Source of the DNA: Ottowia sp. | GTDB taxonomy: Bacteria; Pseudomonadota; Gammaproteobacteria; Burkholderiales; Burkholderiaceae_C | Length of the DNA stretch: 50,207 bases | Assembly (NCBI GenBank): GCA_023228705.1 | Contig: JALOAS010000014.1 | Location: forward strand, 1-50,207 | Direction: 5' to 3' | Shown here: positions 41,754-50,207 of the stretch, piece after piece | Numbering within the stretch: the first letter of the stretch is position 1 | Layout: every line of letters starts with the position of its first letter | Notes under the pieces: model-generated | Told to the model about the DNA's origin: nothing | What the model saw: only the letters and a program-made list of their open reading frames with translations | The model's database searches: none | Program-made: the position numbers and the translations under genes

Positions 41754-43424
41754 ATGCCGCAAGAGATCGTGCAAGGCTGCCCGTCGACCATGGGCGACGA
41801 CGTACAGCTCAACACCACCACACTCATCCGCCACGCGGCGCGCACGCATGGCGAGCGCGAAATCGTCTATCGCGAGCGCGACGGCAGCTGGCAGCGCTAC
41901 GATTATGCGCATTGCTACGAACGCGTCTGCCGTGGCGCCAACGCCCTGCGCCGCCTGGGCGTGCAGCCGGGCGATCGCGTGGGCATCCTCGACTGGAACA
42001 ACCGCGAGCATTTCGAGCTGTACTGGTCGATACCCGGCATCGCCGCCGTCATGCTGCAGCTCAATCTGCGGCTCGCACCCGAGCAGTTGGCTTACGTCAT
42101 CAACCACAGCCAGGCGTCGCTCATCGTCGTTGACGAGACGCTGCTGCCGTTGGCCGAAGCCCTTGCCGGGCAGTTGACTGCGGTCAAGGGCTGGATCGTC
42201 ATCAGCGACAAGCCGTTGGCGCAGATCAAGACCCCGTTGGCGCCGCTGCACCAGTATGAAGAGCTGCTGGCCGGCGCCAGCGCCGACATCAACTGGCCGC
42301 TGATTGCAGAAAATTCGGCCTACAGCGCCTGCTACACCACGGGCACCACCGGCAACCCCAAGGGTGTGTACTACTCGCACCGATCGATTTACCTGCATTC
42401 GATGGCGGTTGCCAGCAACTACGGCATCACGCTCGACGACTGCACCTTGCTGCTGACGCCCATGTTTCACGCCAGCTGCTGGGGTTCGCCGCAGGCGGCG
42501 GCGCTCACGGCCAACAAGATCGTGCTGCCGGGGCGCTATGGCATGGACGACATCGCCATGCTGACCGACGCCGCGATCCGCGAGGACGTGACCATGATGG
42601 CCGGCGCGCCGGTGCTGTTCCAGCCCATGCTCGACTATCTGCGCGCCAACGAGCTCAAGCCCGACTGGAGCCGCATGCGCATGCCCTGCGGTGCCACCGA
42701 GCCGCCGGTGTCGCTGATGCGCGGCTTTTACGAGCAGACCGGCGCCGAAATCATCCACGCCTACGGCGCCACCGAGACCTCGCCGCTGGTCACCGTCAAC
42801 CGTTACAAGCCCAGCGCCAGGGCCGAACTCGGCGAGGACGAGTTGTGGGACCTCAAGCGCAAGCAGGGCCTGCCCGTGTCTGGCGTTGACATCAAGATCC
42901 TCGGGCTGGATGGCAAGGAGGTGGCGCACGACGGCGCAAGCGCGGGCGAGCTGTGCATACGCGGGCCCTGGATCACGGCCAGCTACCACGGCATGGACGC
43001 TGCCGACATGGCCAGCCGCTTTACCGATGACGGCTACTGGCGCAGCGGTGACATGGCGACCCTGGATGCACGCGGCTACGTCAAGATCGTCGACCGCACC
43101 AAGGATGTCATCAAGAGCGGCGGCGAGTGGATCTCGAGCATAGACATGGAAAACGCGCTGGCCGCCATGCCGCAGGTGCTGGAAGCGGCGGTGATCGGCG
43201 TACCACACCCCAAGTGGCAGGAGCGGCCGGTGGCGGTCGTTGCGTTGCGCGAGAAGGGCAGCGTCACGGCCGACGACATCCGTGCCCACCTGTCCAGCCG
43301 CTTTGCCAGGTGGCAACTGCCCGATCAGGTCGTGTTTGTCGACGCCATTGCGCGCACCAGCGTGGGCAAGGCCAACAAGAAAGCCATGCGCGCCGAGTAT
43401 CGCGACTTGTACGCGGAGCGCTGA
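41754..43424 (+). CDS. Fatty-acyl/medium-chain acyl-CoA ligase (AMP-forming)
   Basis: A 556-aa ANL-superfamily ligase. The P-loop YTTGTTGNPKGVYYSH is near residue 194, A5 HAYGATETSP near 338, and the A8 hinge DRTKDVIKSGGEWISS near 448. The catalytic Lys is in the ending TSVGKANKKAMR near 540. It resembles FadD3/AlkK-type medium-chain ligases. The ATG at 41754 was chosen for its SD (AGGAG, 5-6 nt upstream) over the ATG at 41739. A MITE ends 20 bp upstream. It leads a catabolic cluster up to the thiolase. Confidence 0.9.
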   Translation: MPQEIVQGCPSTMGDDVQLNTTTLIRHAARTHGEREIVYRERDGSWQRYDYAHCYERVCRGANALRRLGVQPGDRVGILDWNNREHFELYWSIPGIAAVMLQLNLRLAPEQLAYVINHSQASLIVVDETLLPLAEALAGQLTAVKGWIVISDKPLAQIKTPLAPLHQYEELLAGASADINWPLIAENSAYSACYTTGTTGNPKGVYYSHRSIYLHSMAVASNYGITLDDCTLLLTPMFHASCWGSPQAAALTANKIVLPGRYGMDDIAMLTDAAIREDVTMMAGAPVLFQPMLDYLRANELKPDWSRMRMPCGATEPPVSLMRGFYEQTGAEIIHAYGATETSPLVTVNRYKPSARAELGEDELWDLKRKQGLPVSGVDIKILGLDGKEVAHDGASAGELCIRGPWITASYHGMDAADMASRFTDDGYWRSGDMATLDARGYVKIVDRTKDVIKSGGEWISSIDMENALAAMPQVLEAAVIGVPHPKWQERPVAVVALREKGSVTADDIRAHLSSRFARWQLPDQVVFVDAIARTSVGKANKKAMRAEYRDLYAER

Positions 43425-43440
43425 CTGCCCGCCGCTGCGA

Positions 43441-44391
43441 TCAGACGCCGGCGCGTCGGTATTCTTCCTCCAGCTCGCGCACCAGGTCGGCCACGTCCTG
43501 CGTGGCCTGAACGCCGGACACCGAATGCCCGGCGCTGAGAATATCCACCCAGCGCCGCGGGCCGCTGCCGTGACTGCCATAGCGTTGGCCGGATTCCTCC
43601 ACCGTCATGGTCTCGTCCAGGTCTTCGGGCCCGATGCCGCTGGCTTGCAGCGACTGGCGCAGGTAGTTGGCCGGCAGGCCGGAAAACGTGCGCGTCAGCA
43701 CGATGTCGTCCATGCTGGCGTCGACCAGCAGCTCGCGGTAGGCGGCGCTGGCCATGCTCTGGCGCGTGGCGATGAAGCGCGTGCCCATGTACGCCAGGTC
43801 ACAGCCCAACACCTGCGCCGCGCGCAGCGCCACGCCGTCGACCATGCCGCCGGCAAGCACGATGGGGCCGTCAAACATGCGACGCACCGCGCGCACGTAG
43901 GCAAAGGGGTTGAGCCAGCCGGTGTGGCCGCCGGCACCCGCAGTCAGCAGAACCAGGCCATCCACGCCCGCTTCTATCGCTTTCTCGGCATGCCGCAGGC
44001 TGGCGACGTCGGCCAGCACGAAGATGCCGGCCTCGTGCAGCTGTGGCAGGATGGGCGCCGGCGAGCCCACGCTGGTGATGACCATCTCGACCTTGTGCCG
44101 GATCAGGCTTTGCACGTGTGCCTGCAAGTCGTGCGTGCGCATGACCAGGTTGGCGCAGACGGGCGCATCGCTGCGGGTGACGGCGCCCATGATCTGCTCA
44201 AGCCAGGCATCCAGCCCCGGATCGCCCTTGTTCAGGCTCGCGTTGATGGTCGGAAACGCGCCCATGACGCCGGCGCGGCAGGCCGCGATGACGAGCTCCG
44301 GCCCGGAGACGCCGAGCATGGGCGCGGCAATCAGCGGCAGGCGCAGGCGTTGGCCAAGGTGGGCGGGCAAGCGGTTGACAATGGGTCCCAT
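43441..44391 (-). CDS. Nitronate monooxygenase / NPD-type FMN protein
   Basis: A 316-aa TIM-barrel flavoprotein of the NMO (2-nitropropane dioxygenase) family. The N-terminal LPLIAAPMLGVSGPELVIAA, central LLTAGAGGHTG near residue 153, VLAGGMVDGVAL and GCDLAYMGTRFIAT are FMN-binding hallmarks. It runs against its neighbours and ends 16 bp from the ligase stop. The start at 44391 aligns the barrel; the frame is open to 44514 without family support. Such genes are frequent in acyl-CoA clusters, where their true substrate is mostly unknown. Confidence 0.83.
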   Translation of the reverse strand: MGPIVNRLPAHLGQRLRLPLIAAPMLGVSGPELVIAACRAGVMGAFPTINASLNKGDPGLDAWLEQIMGAVTRSDAPVCANLVMRTHDLQAHVQSLIRHKVEMVITSVGSPAPILPQLHEAGIFVLADVASLRHAEKAIEAGVDGLVLLTAGAGGHTGWLNPFAYVRAVRRMFDGPIVLAGGMVDGVALRAAQVLGCDLAYMGTRFIATRQSMASAAYRELLVDASMDDIVLTRTFSGLPANYLRQSLQASGIGPEDLDETMTVEESGQRYGSHGSGPRRWVDILSAGHSVSGVQATQDVADLVRELEEEYRRAGV

Positions 44392-44498
44392 GGAGCAGCT
44401 ATCCGTTATATTGCGTGGTTGTGCTGCCGGCAGGCTGGCAGCACCATTGACGATTGGCGTGGCGGTCGCAGGCCGCCAGTGTATGCAAGGAGTGGACG

Positions 44499-45281
44499 AT
44501 GCAGTTGGATTCAACCATAGCGGCGGTCATTACCGGTGGTGCCTCGGGCCTGGGCGCGGCCACGGCCCGGCGGCTGGCCAGCCGTGGCGTCAAGGTTGCC
44601 CTTTTTGACCTCAACGAAGAAGCTGGCGAGGCGCTGGCCGATGAGCTGGGTGGTGTGTTCTGCAGGGTCGACGTCACCGATGAAGAGCAGGTGGACGCCG
44701 GCTTTGCCAAGGCGCGCGACGCGATTGGCCAGGAGCGCGTCCTCGTCAACTGCGCCGGCACCGGCAACGCCATCAAAACCGCCAGCCGCGACAAGAAAAC
44801 GGGGGAGATCCGGCATTTCCCCATCGCCAACTTCAACCGCATCATCCAGATCAACCTCGTCGGCACCTTCAGCTGCATTGCCAAATCGGCGGCCGGCATG
44901 CTCACGCTCAACCCGCTGGAGTGCGGCGACCGCGGCGCCATTGTCAACACCGCCTCCGTGGCGGCACAGGACGGCCAGATGGGCCAGGCCGCTTATGCGG
45001 CCAGCAAGGCCGCCGTCGTCGGCATGACGCTGCCCATCGCGCGCGACCTCATGAGCGAGGCCATACGCGTCAACACCATCATGCCGGGCCTGTTCAATAC
45101 ACCGCTGCTGCAGGGCCTGCCCGACAAGGTCAAGGAAGCGCTGGCCGCGTCGGTGCCCTGGCCCAAGCGCCTGGGCGATCCTGATGAATACGCGCAGGCC
45201 GCTGAATTCCTGATCAGCAGCGGCTACATGAACGGCGAAGCCATCCGCCTGGACGGCGCCATTCGCATGCAGCCGCGCTGA
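44499..45281 (+). CDS. SDR-family 3-hydroxyacyl-CoA dehydrogenase (HSD10-like)
   Basis: A 260-aa short-chain dehydrogenase. The cofactor motif TGGASGLGAAT is near residue 12, followed by NCAGTGNAIK near 85. The catalytic YAASK is at 166-170, with Ser in NTASVAAQDG upstream. The insertion between NAG and the catalytic site, and the ending FLISSGYMNGEAIRLDGAIRM, resemble type II 3-hydroxyacyl-CoA dehydrogenase (HSD17B10). The SD (AAGGAG, 44487-44492) is 6 nt upstream. It is the first of five co-directional genes ending in thiolase. Confidence 0.88.
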   Translation: MQLDSTIAAVITGGASGLGAATARRLASRGVKVALFDLNEEAGEALADELGGVFCRVDVTDEEQVDAGFAKARDAIGQERVLVNCAGTGNAIKTASRDKKTGEIRHFPIANFNRIIQINLVGTFSCIAKSAAGMLTLNPLECGDRGAIVNTASVAAQDGQMGQAAYAASKAAVVGMTLPIARDLMSEAIRVNTIMPGLFNTPLLQGLPDKVKEALAASVPWPKRLGDPDEYAQAAEFLISSGYMNGEAIRLDGAIRMQPR

Positions 45282-45309
45282 CGGTCGGGACAAGAGGAGA
45301 GGAGCAGGC

Positions 45310-46434
45310 ATGACAGGACCCCTGGCCGGACTGAAGGTAGTTGAAATGGCCGGCATTGGCCCGGGTCCGTTTTGCGCCATGCTGCTGGCCGACCTGGGTG
45401 CCGAGGTCATCCGCATCGCCCGGCCCGGCGCCCGGATGCCTGCCAATCATGACGTGCTGCTGCGCAGCCGGGCTGCCGAACTGGTCGTGGACCTGCGCCA
45501 GGAACAGGTGCGGGCCGACGTGCTGGCACTGGTTGACGGCGCCGACGTGCTGCTTGAGGGCTTTCGCCCCGGCGTGATGGAAAAGCTGGGGCTGGGGCCG
45601 GACGTCTGCCTGGCGCGCAATCCGCGCCTCATCTACGGGCGCATGACCGGCTGGGGCCAAAAGGGCCCGCTGGCGCATGCGGCGGGGCATGACCTCAACT
45701 ACATCGCCATCAGCGGTGCCCTGCACGCCATAGGCCGCGCCGGCGAGAAGCCGGTGGTGCCACTCAACTACATCGGTGATTTTGGCGGCGGCGCCATGCT
45801 GCTGGCGGTGGGCGTGCTGGCCGCCCTGTACGAGCGCGGCCAGTCCGGCCGGGGGCAGGTGATCGATGCGGCCATGACCGATGGCGCGGCGCTGCTGTCG
45901 GCCATGATGTACGGCATGCACGCGGCGGGCCAGTGGAACAACCGGCGCGGCACCAACCTGCTGGATGGCGGCGCGCATTTTTATGACACTTACGCGTGCG
46001 CCGATGGCCGCTGGGTGGCCATCGGTGCCATAGAGCCGCAGTTCTATGCGTTGCTGCGCGAGCGCTGCGGCCTGGCCAGTGATGCCGAGTTTGACGCACA
46101 AATGGATCCCGCCCGGTGGCCACGGCTGAAGGAACGCCTGGCCGAGTTGTTCAAGCAGCGCACGCGTGATGAGTGGTGCGAGCTGCTGGAGGGCAGCGAC
46201 GCCTGCTTCGCGCCCGTGCTCGACTGGGACGAGGCGCCGCGGCACCCGCACAACGTGGCACGGCAGACCTTTGTCAACGTCGACGGCAAAATGCAGCCGG
46301 CACCGGCGCCGCGCTTCAGTCGCAGCCAGGCGGACGCGCCGGGCGCCGGCGCCGGCCAGGACACCGCCGCCGTGCTGCAACGCTGGAATGTGGCCGCGGC
46401 TGCCGCAAGCCGGCTGGCTGCGTCGCAAGCCTGA
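45310..46434 (+). CDS. Alpha-methylacyl-CoA racemase (CoA-transferase family III)
   Basis: A 374-aa CaiB/BaiF family protein. The start MTGPLAGLKVVEMAGIGPGP is typical of AMACR. GHDLNYIAISG near residue 127 carries the catalytic His, and PLNYIGDFGGGAM near 157 the catalytic Asp of the racemase subgroup. The formyl-CoA transferase subgroup lacks this pairing. It inverts the 2-methyl centre so that branched acyl-CoAs can be oxidised. It starts 28 bp after the SDR gene, with AGGAG upstream. Confidence 0.9.
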   Translation: MTGPLAGLKVVEMAGIGPGPFCAMLLADLGAEVIRIARPGARMPANHDVLLRSRAAELVVDLRQEQVRADVLALVDGADVLLEGFRPGVMEKLGLGPDVCLARNPRLIYGRMTGWGQKGPLAHAAGHDLNYIAISGALHAIGRAGEKPVVPLNYIGDFGGGAMLLAVGVLAALYERGQSGRGQVIDAAMTDGAALLSAMMYGMHAAGQWNNRRGTNLLDGGAHFYDTYACADGRWVAIGAIEPQFYALLRERCGLASDAEFDAQMDPARWPRLKERLAELFKQRTRDEWCELLEGSDACFAPVLDWDEAPRHPHNVARQTFVNVDGKMQPAPAPRFSRSQADAPGAGAGQDTAAVLQRWNVAAAAASRLAASQA

Positions 46435-46460
46435 TCCCGAGTTTTACCAAAGGAAGCAAC

Positions 46461-47612
46461 ATGCCGCTGGATATCACCCGCTCCTGGGCCGACGACGAAC
46501 TGGATCTGTTGCGCGAGTCGGCCATCCGTTTTGTGGAAACCGAGGTGCAGCCGGACGACGAGCCGGCGCGCGAGCGCGGTCACGTGGACCGCAAGCTGTG
46601 GCACCGGGCCGGTGAGCTGGGCCTGCTGTGCATGGACATCCCCGAGCAGTACGGCGGCGCCGGCGGCGATTTCCGGCACGAGGCGGTGCTGCACGAGGAG
46701 CTGGCGCGCCGCGGCCTCACCGGCATGAACACGGCGGTGCATTCCATCGCAGCGCACTACATTTTCAACCACGGCACCGAGGCGCAAAAGAAGAACTACC
46801 TGCCCAGGATGGCCAGCGGCGAGCTGGTCGGCGCCATCGCCATGACCGAACCCGGCGCCGGTTCCGACCTGCAAGGCGTGCGCACCCGTGCCGAGCGGCA
46901 GGCCGACGGCGGCTACCTCGTCAACGGCGCCAAGACCTTCATCACCAATGGCTACCTGGCCGGCGTCATCGTCGTCGTCTGCAAGACCGATCCCGGCCAG
47001 GGTGCACGCGGCACCTCGTTGCTGATCGTCGAAACCAGGGACTGCAAGGGCTTCAAGGTGGGCCGCGTGCTGGATAAGGTCGGCATGCATGCGCAAGACA
47101 CGTCCGAGCTCTTTTTTGACGACGTGCGCGTCCCGGCCGACGCACTGCTGGGCGGTGTCCCGGGCCAGGGCTTCTTCCAGCTCATGGCCGACCTGCCGTA
47201 CGAGCGCACCATCCTCGGCGTGGCAGCGCTGGCGTGCATGGAAGGCGCCTACCAGGCCACGCTGGAGTACGTGCGCGAGCGCCGGGCCTTTGGCCAGGCC
47301 GTTGCCGAGTTCCAGAACACCCGGTTCCAACTTGCCGAAATTGCCACCGAAATCGCCGTCGGCCGCGCCTTCATGGACCGCTGCGTTGAAAAGCTGGTGG
47401 CGGGCACGCTGGACACCGCCACCGCGTCCATGGCCAAGCTGTGGGGTTCTGAAGCGCAGGGGCGTGTTGTCGACAAATGCGTGCAACTGTTTGGCGGCTA
47501 TGGTTACATGAACGAATACATGGTCGCACGCATGTACGCCGACGCGCGCGTGCAACGCATCTACGGCGGCACCAACGAGATCATGAAGGAGGTGATATGG
47601 CGGGGCCTGTAA
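46461..47612 (+). CDS. Acyl-CoA dehydrogenase
   Basis: A 383-aa FAD enzyme that introduces the 2,3-double bond. AIAMTEPGAGSDLQGV near residue 130 and FITNG near 158 contact FAD. ERRAFGQAVAEFQ is near 273. The catalytic base Glu is in IYGGTNEIMKEVI near 371. The SD AAAGGAAG is 6-7 nt upstream. The end overlaps the crotonase gene by 16 bp. The substrate is not defined by sequence; long- or branched-chain is plausible from the neighbours. Confidence 0.94.
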   Translation: MPLDITRSWADDELDLLRESAIRFVETEVQPDDEPARERGHVDRKLWHRAGELGLLCMDIPEQYGGAGGDFRHEAVLHEELARRGLTGMNTAVHSIAAHYIFNHGTEAQKKNYLPRMASGELVGAIAMTEPGAGSDLQGVRTRAERQADGGYLVNGAKTFITNGYLAGVIVVVCKTDPGQGARGTSLLIVETRDCKGFKVGRVLDKVGMHAQDTSELFFDDVRVPADALLGGVPGQGFFQLMADLPYERTILGVAALACMEGAYQATLEYVRERRAFGQAVAEFQNTRFQLAEIATEIAVGRAFMDRCVEKLVAGTLDTATASMAKLWGSEAQGRVVDKCVQLFGGYGYMNEYMVARMYADARVQRIYGGTNEIMKEVIWRGL

Positions 47613-48445
47613 GCGCCATGGCCGCCGTCCGGGACGAGCGACTGCACGACCGCGTGCGGCTGCAGGTGGACGCGCACGGCGTGGCCGTGGTGACCCTCAG
47701 CCGCCCGGACAAGCTGAACGCGCTGGACGGCGCCATGTTCGGCGGCCTGCTTGCAGCCGCGGACCGGCTGCGTGACCTGCGTCGCGTGCGCGCCGTCGTG
47801 CTGCACGGCGAGGGCAAGGCGTTTTGCGCCGGGCTGGACCTGGCCAGTATTGCCGCCATGCAGGACGGCGTCGACGGCCTGGGCGACCTGCCCCGGCGCA
47901 CGCACGGCCAGGCCAACCGCTTCCAGCAGGTGGCCTGGCAGTGGCGCGAGCTGGCGGTGCCGGTGATCGCGGCGGTGCATGGCGTTGCGCTGGGTGGCGG
48001 CCTGCAGGTGGCGCTGGGAGCGGACCTGCGCTACGTCGCACCGAATGCACGGCTGTCGGTGCGCGAGATCGTCTGGGGCCTGGTGCCGGACATGGCCGGC
48101 ATGGCGCTGCTGCGCGAGGTGGTGCGCGGCGACGTGCTGCGCGAGCTGGTCTACAGCGGCCGCATGGTCGGCAGCGAAGAGGCCGTGCAGTTGGGCCTGG
48201 CCACGCGCGTGTGTGCTGATCCATTGCAAGAGGCGTTGGCCCTTGCAAGCGAGCTGGCCGGCCGCAACCCGGACGCCATCCGCGCCGCCAAGCACCTGCT
48301 CAACCAGTTGCATGACGCCGACGCCGCCACCGTGCTGCAGGCCGAGTCCACCGCGCAGGCGGCGCTGGTGGGCAGCGCCAACCAGCGCGAAGCGGTCGCT
48401 GCCGGCCTGCAAAAGCGCGCGCCTGTTTTTGCAGACCCCGAATGA
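47597..48445 (+). CDS. Crotonase-family protein (enoyl-CoA hydratase/isomerase)
   Basis: A 282-aa crotonase-fold protein. The oxyanion-hole motif AFCAGLDLA is near residue 75 and HGVALGGGLQVALGADLRY near 127. The two hydratase glutamates are unequal. The first (usual GGGCELA) is Gln here (GGGLQVA), while the second is kept as Glu in LSVREIVWG. Isomerase or another crotonase activity is therefore as likely as hydration. A near-perfect SD AAGGAGGTGAT abuts the start at 47597, inside the acyl-CoA dehydrogenase gene. A later ATG (47618) is less likely. Confidence 0.86.
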   Translation: MAGPVSAMAAVRDERLHDRVRLQVDAHGVAVVTLSRPDKLNALDGAMFGGLLAAADRLRDLRRVRAVVLHGEGKAFCAGLDLASIAAMQDGVDGLGDLPRRTHGQANRFQQVAWQWRELAVPVIAAVHGVALGGGLQVALGADLRYVAPNARLSVREIVWGLVPDMAGMALLREVVRGDVLRELVYSGRMVGSEEAVQLGLATRVCADPLQEALALASELAGRNPDAIRAAKHLLNQLHDADAATVLQAESTAQAALVGSANQREAVAAGLQKRAPVFADPE

Positions 48446-48523
48446 GGTGGCGCAAGCGCACGCCAGCGCTGTCGCCCGTTGCCTGTTTCTACAATCGAGC
48501 TGAACATCAACCGGAGAGAACAC

Positions 48524-49702
48524 ATGTCCGAAGCCTACATCGTTGACGCTGTCCGCACCGCCGGGGGCCGCCGTGGCGGCCGCCTGGCCAACTGGCACCC
48601 CGTGGACTTGGCCGCGCAGGTTCTGAACGCCATCGTTGATCGCACCGGCGTCGACCCGGCGGCCGTCGATGACGTGCTCATGGGTTGCGTCAGCCAGGGC
48701 GGCGAGCAGACCGGCAACGTCGGCCGCAACGCGGTGCTCGCGTCCAAACTGCCCGAATCGGTGCCCGGCGTCTCGCTGGACCGCCAGTGCGGCTCCTCGC
48801 AGCAGGCCGTCCACTTTGCTGCGCAGGCGGTCATGTCCGGCACGCAGGATATCATCATTGCCGCCGGCGTGGAGTCCATGACGCGCGTGCCCATGTTCAG
48901 TACTTCCGTCATGTACAAGAAGGGTGGCCTGGGCGCAGGGCAAAGCCCCGAGATCAACCGCAAATACGACAACTTCCAGTTCAGCCAGTTTGCCGGTGCC
49001 GAGATGATGGTCGAGAAGTACGGCCTCAACAAGGACGAGTTGGACCAGTTTGCGCTGCTCAGCCACCAGCGCGCCATGGCCGCAGTCGAGGCGGGCGCGT
49101 TCAGGGACGAGATCATCCCCGTGCACCTGCGCGATGCCGATGGCAACCCGACCGACGAGATGCACGCGCAAGACGAGGGCATCCGCTTTGACGCGAGCAT
49201 CGAAGGCATCCGGGGCGTCAAGCTGCTGCAGGAAGGTGGCGTCATCAGTGCAGCCAACGCGAGCCAGATCTGCGATGGGGCGTCGGCGGTCATGGTCGTG
49301 AACGAGGCGGGTCTGAAGAAGCTGGGCGTGGAGCCGCTGGCGCGCATCCACACCATGACGGTGCTCGGCAGCGACCCGGTCATCATGCTCGAAGGACCGA
49401 TCCCGGCGACCGAACTCGCGCTCAAGCGCGCCGGCATGACGATGTCCGACATCGACCTGTACGAGGTCAACGAGGCCTTTGCCTCGGTGCCGCTGGCCTG
49501 GCTCAAGGTGCTGCACGCGGACCCGGAGCGGCTCAATGTGCACGGCGGCGCCATTGCGCTGGGCCATCCGCTGGGCGCCACCGGTGCCAAACTCATGGCC
49601 ACGTTGCTCAATGCACTGAAGCAGCAGGGCAAGCGCTACGGCCTGCAGACCATGTGCGAAGGCGGCGGCACGGCCAACGTCACCATCGTCGAGCGGCTCT
49701 GA
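48524..49702 (+). CDS. Acetyl-CoA acyltransferase (thiolase)
   Basis: A 392-aa thiolase that completes beta-oxidation. The nucleophilic Cys is in DRQCGSSQQAV near residue 89. NEAFASVPLAWLK near 318 and HGGAIALGHPLGATGA near 344 supply the catalytic Asn and His. CEGGGTANVTIVERL at the end carries the second Cys region. The length is normal. The SD is GGAGAG 7 nt before the ATG. The gene lies 78 bp after the crotonase and is the last of the catabolic run. Confidence 0.95.
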   Translation: MSEAYIVDAVRTAGGRRGGRLANWHPVDLAAQVLNAIVDRTGVDPAAVDDVLMGCVSQGGEQTGNVGRNAVLASKLPESVPGVSLDRQCGSSQQAVHFAAQAVMSGTQDIIIAAGVESMTRVPMFSTSVMYKKGGLGAGQSPEINRKYDNFQFSQFAGAEMMVEKYGLNKDELDQFALLSHQRAMAAVEAGAFRDEIIPVHLRDADGNPTDEMHAQDEGIRFDASIEGIRGVKLLQEGGVISAANASQICDGASAVMVVNEAGLKKLGVEPLARIHTMTVLGSDPVIMLEGPIPATELALKRAGMTMSDIDLYEVNEAFASVPLAWLKVLHADPERLNVHGGAIALGHPLGATGAKLMATLLNALKQQGKRYGLQTMCEGGGTANVTIVERL

Positions 49703-49784
49703 GCCAAAACGCGTCGTGTGATCTTGCCCTGTTTCGGGCAGTTCTTGCGCGGATTCCACGCGGCAGTGCAGCGCGGCCTGCGCG

Positions 49785-50207
49785 TTACGCCGGCACTTTG
49801 TCTGCGATGCGCGGCCGGACCACGTCTCGCGGCGCTTGCGCGTCTGCTCCGGCCGCGGCGATCACCCCACCGCCCAGGCAAACCGGCCCGTTGTACAAGA
49901 CCGCGCTCTGTCCGGGCGTGACGGCCCACTGCGGCTCACTGAAACGCAGCGTCCAGCTGCCGCCTGCCGGGTCCGCGCTTGCCAGCGTGCACCGCGCATC
50001 CGCCTGACGGTAGCGCGTCTTGGCGCCGTACCGGCCCGGCGCCGGTGGCTGGCCGGCGATCCATGCGGCATCGTCAAAGACCAGCGTGCGCGACAGCAGC
50101 GCCGGGTGGTCGTGGCCCTGGACCGCGATCAGCGTGTTGCGGGCCATGTCCTTGCGCGCAACAAACCAGGGCGCGTGGTCGCCACCGCGCTGACGTACGC
50201 CCTGCCG
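49785..50207 (-). CDS. mnmA: tRNA-specific 2-thiouridylase MnmA, C-terminal part
   Basis: This 140-residue fragment runs off the right edge of the window; the N-terminal catalytic domain lies beyond it. The visible part is the C-terminal beta-barrel region: WFVARKD, LIAVQGHDHPALLS, GAKTRYRQADARC and PQWAVTPGQSAVLYNGPVCL match MnmA. MnmA thiolates U34 of tRNA Lys, Glu and Gln. The tail after CLGGGVI is about 25 residues. It converges on the thiolase gene, with 82 bp between them and no obvious terminator hairpin. Confidence 0.93.
   Translation of the reverse strand, partial: RQGVRQRGGDHAPWFVARKDMARNTLIAVQGHDHPALLSRTLVFDDAAWIAGQPPAPGRYGAKTRYRQADARCTLASADPAGGSWTLRFSEPQWAVTPGQSAVLYNGPVCLGGGVIAAAGADAQAPRDVVRPRIADKVPA

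Noticed and set aside
41643..43580. 645-aa antisense frame over the acyl-CoA ligase and MITE edge
   Set aside because: A shadow of the ligase; it begins inside the nitronate monooxygenase gene and ends inside the mobile element.
47561..49759. 732-aa antisense frame over crotonase and thiolase
   Set aside because: Same explanation; it spans two real genes and a gene junction.

Overview
The window looks like chromosomal DNA of a high-GC betaproteobacterium of the order Burkholderiales, probably Comamonadaceae or a close relative. The signs are the mnmG-argE-rsmG-parA..parB order, an exosortase H pair with an IPTL-CTERM protein, an AACS-type ligase and a large liv/acyl-CoA catabolic block. Placement is by family resemblance only. 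No rRNA, tRNA, CRISPR, phage or intact transposase gene was seen.

Layout. 0-2.6 kb: a repeat module and acetoacetyl-CoA synthetase (minus). 2.9-11.1 kb: a 76-aa orphan, mnmG, argE, rsmG, parA, aspA and parB, with two parS-like palindromes inside mnmG and rsmG. 11.4-20.4 kb: a purine operon, purF-purC-purD-purN-purL, then a repeat and purM. 20.5-31 kb: an accessory block that separates this operon from purE-purK (31.1-32.7 kb, minus). The block holds exosortase H, its partner membrane protein, a signal-less IPTL-CTERM protein, a four-gene osmoprotectant ABC importer, two unrelated alpha/beta hydrolases, a small secreted protein with two basic adaptor repeats, and most of the intergenic repeats. 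32.9-34 kb: a CsgG-like lipoprotein with a peptidoglycan-binding domain. 34.3-41.1 kb: livHMGF, an acyl-CoA synthetase and a periplasmic binding protein. 41.4-41.7 kb: a MITE with IS1380-like ends. 41.8-49.7 kb: an acyl-CoA degradation cluster (ligase, nitronate monooxygenase, SDR, alpha-methylacyl-CoA racemase, acyl-CoA dehydrogenase, crotonase, thiolase). 49.8 kb to the end: the 3' part of mnmA (minus).

How it works together. The liv importer plus two AMP-forming ligases and the downstream oxidation genes form a plausible uptake, activation and beta-oxidation route for a carboxylic, perhaps methyl-branched, acid. The purine genes cover PRPP to CAIR/SAICAR except for purT, purB and purH.

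The most unusual observation is in the purine operon. The PurF homologue starts Val-Ser-Gly where the family has the catalytic Met-Cys-Gly, and its HNGN motif is HDGN. PurL ends before the usual glutamine-amidotransferase domain, and no purQ is in the window. Both glutamine-using steps therefore look uncoupled from a local glutaminase. Other features worth attention are a family of chained hairpin repeats in at least six intergenic places, aspA lying between parA and parB, and the MITE inserted 20 bp before a start codon.
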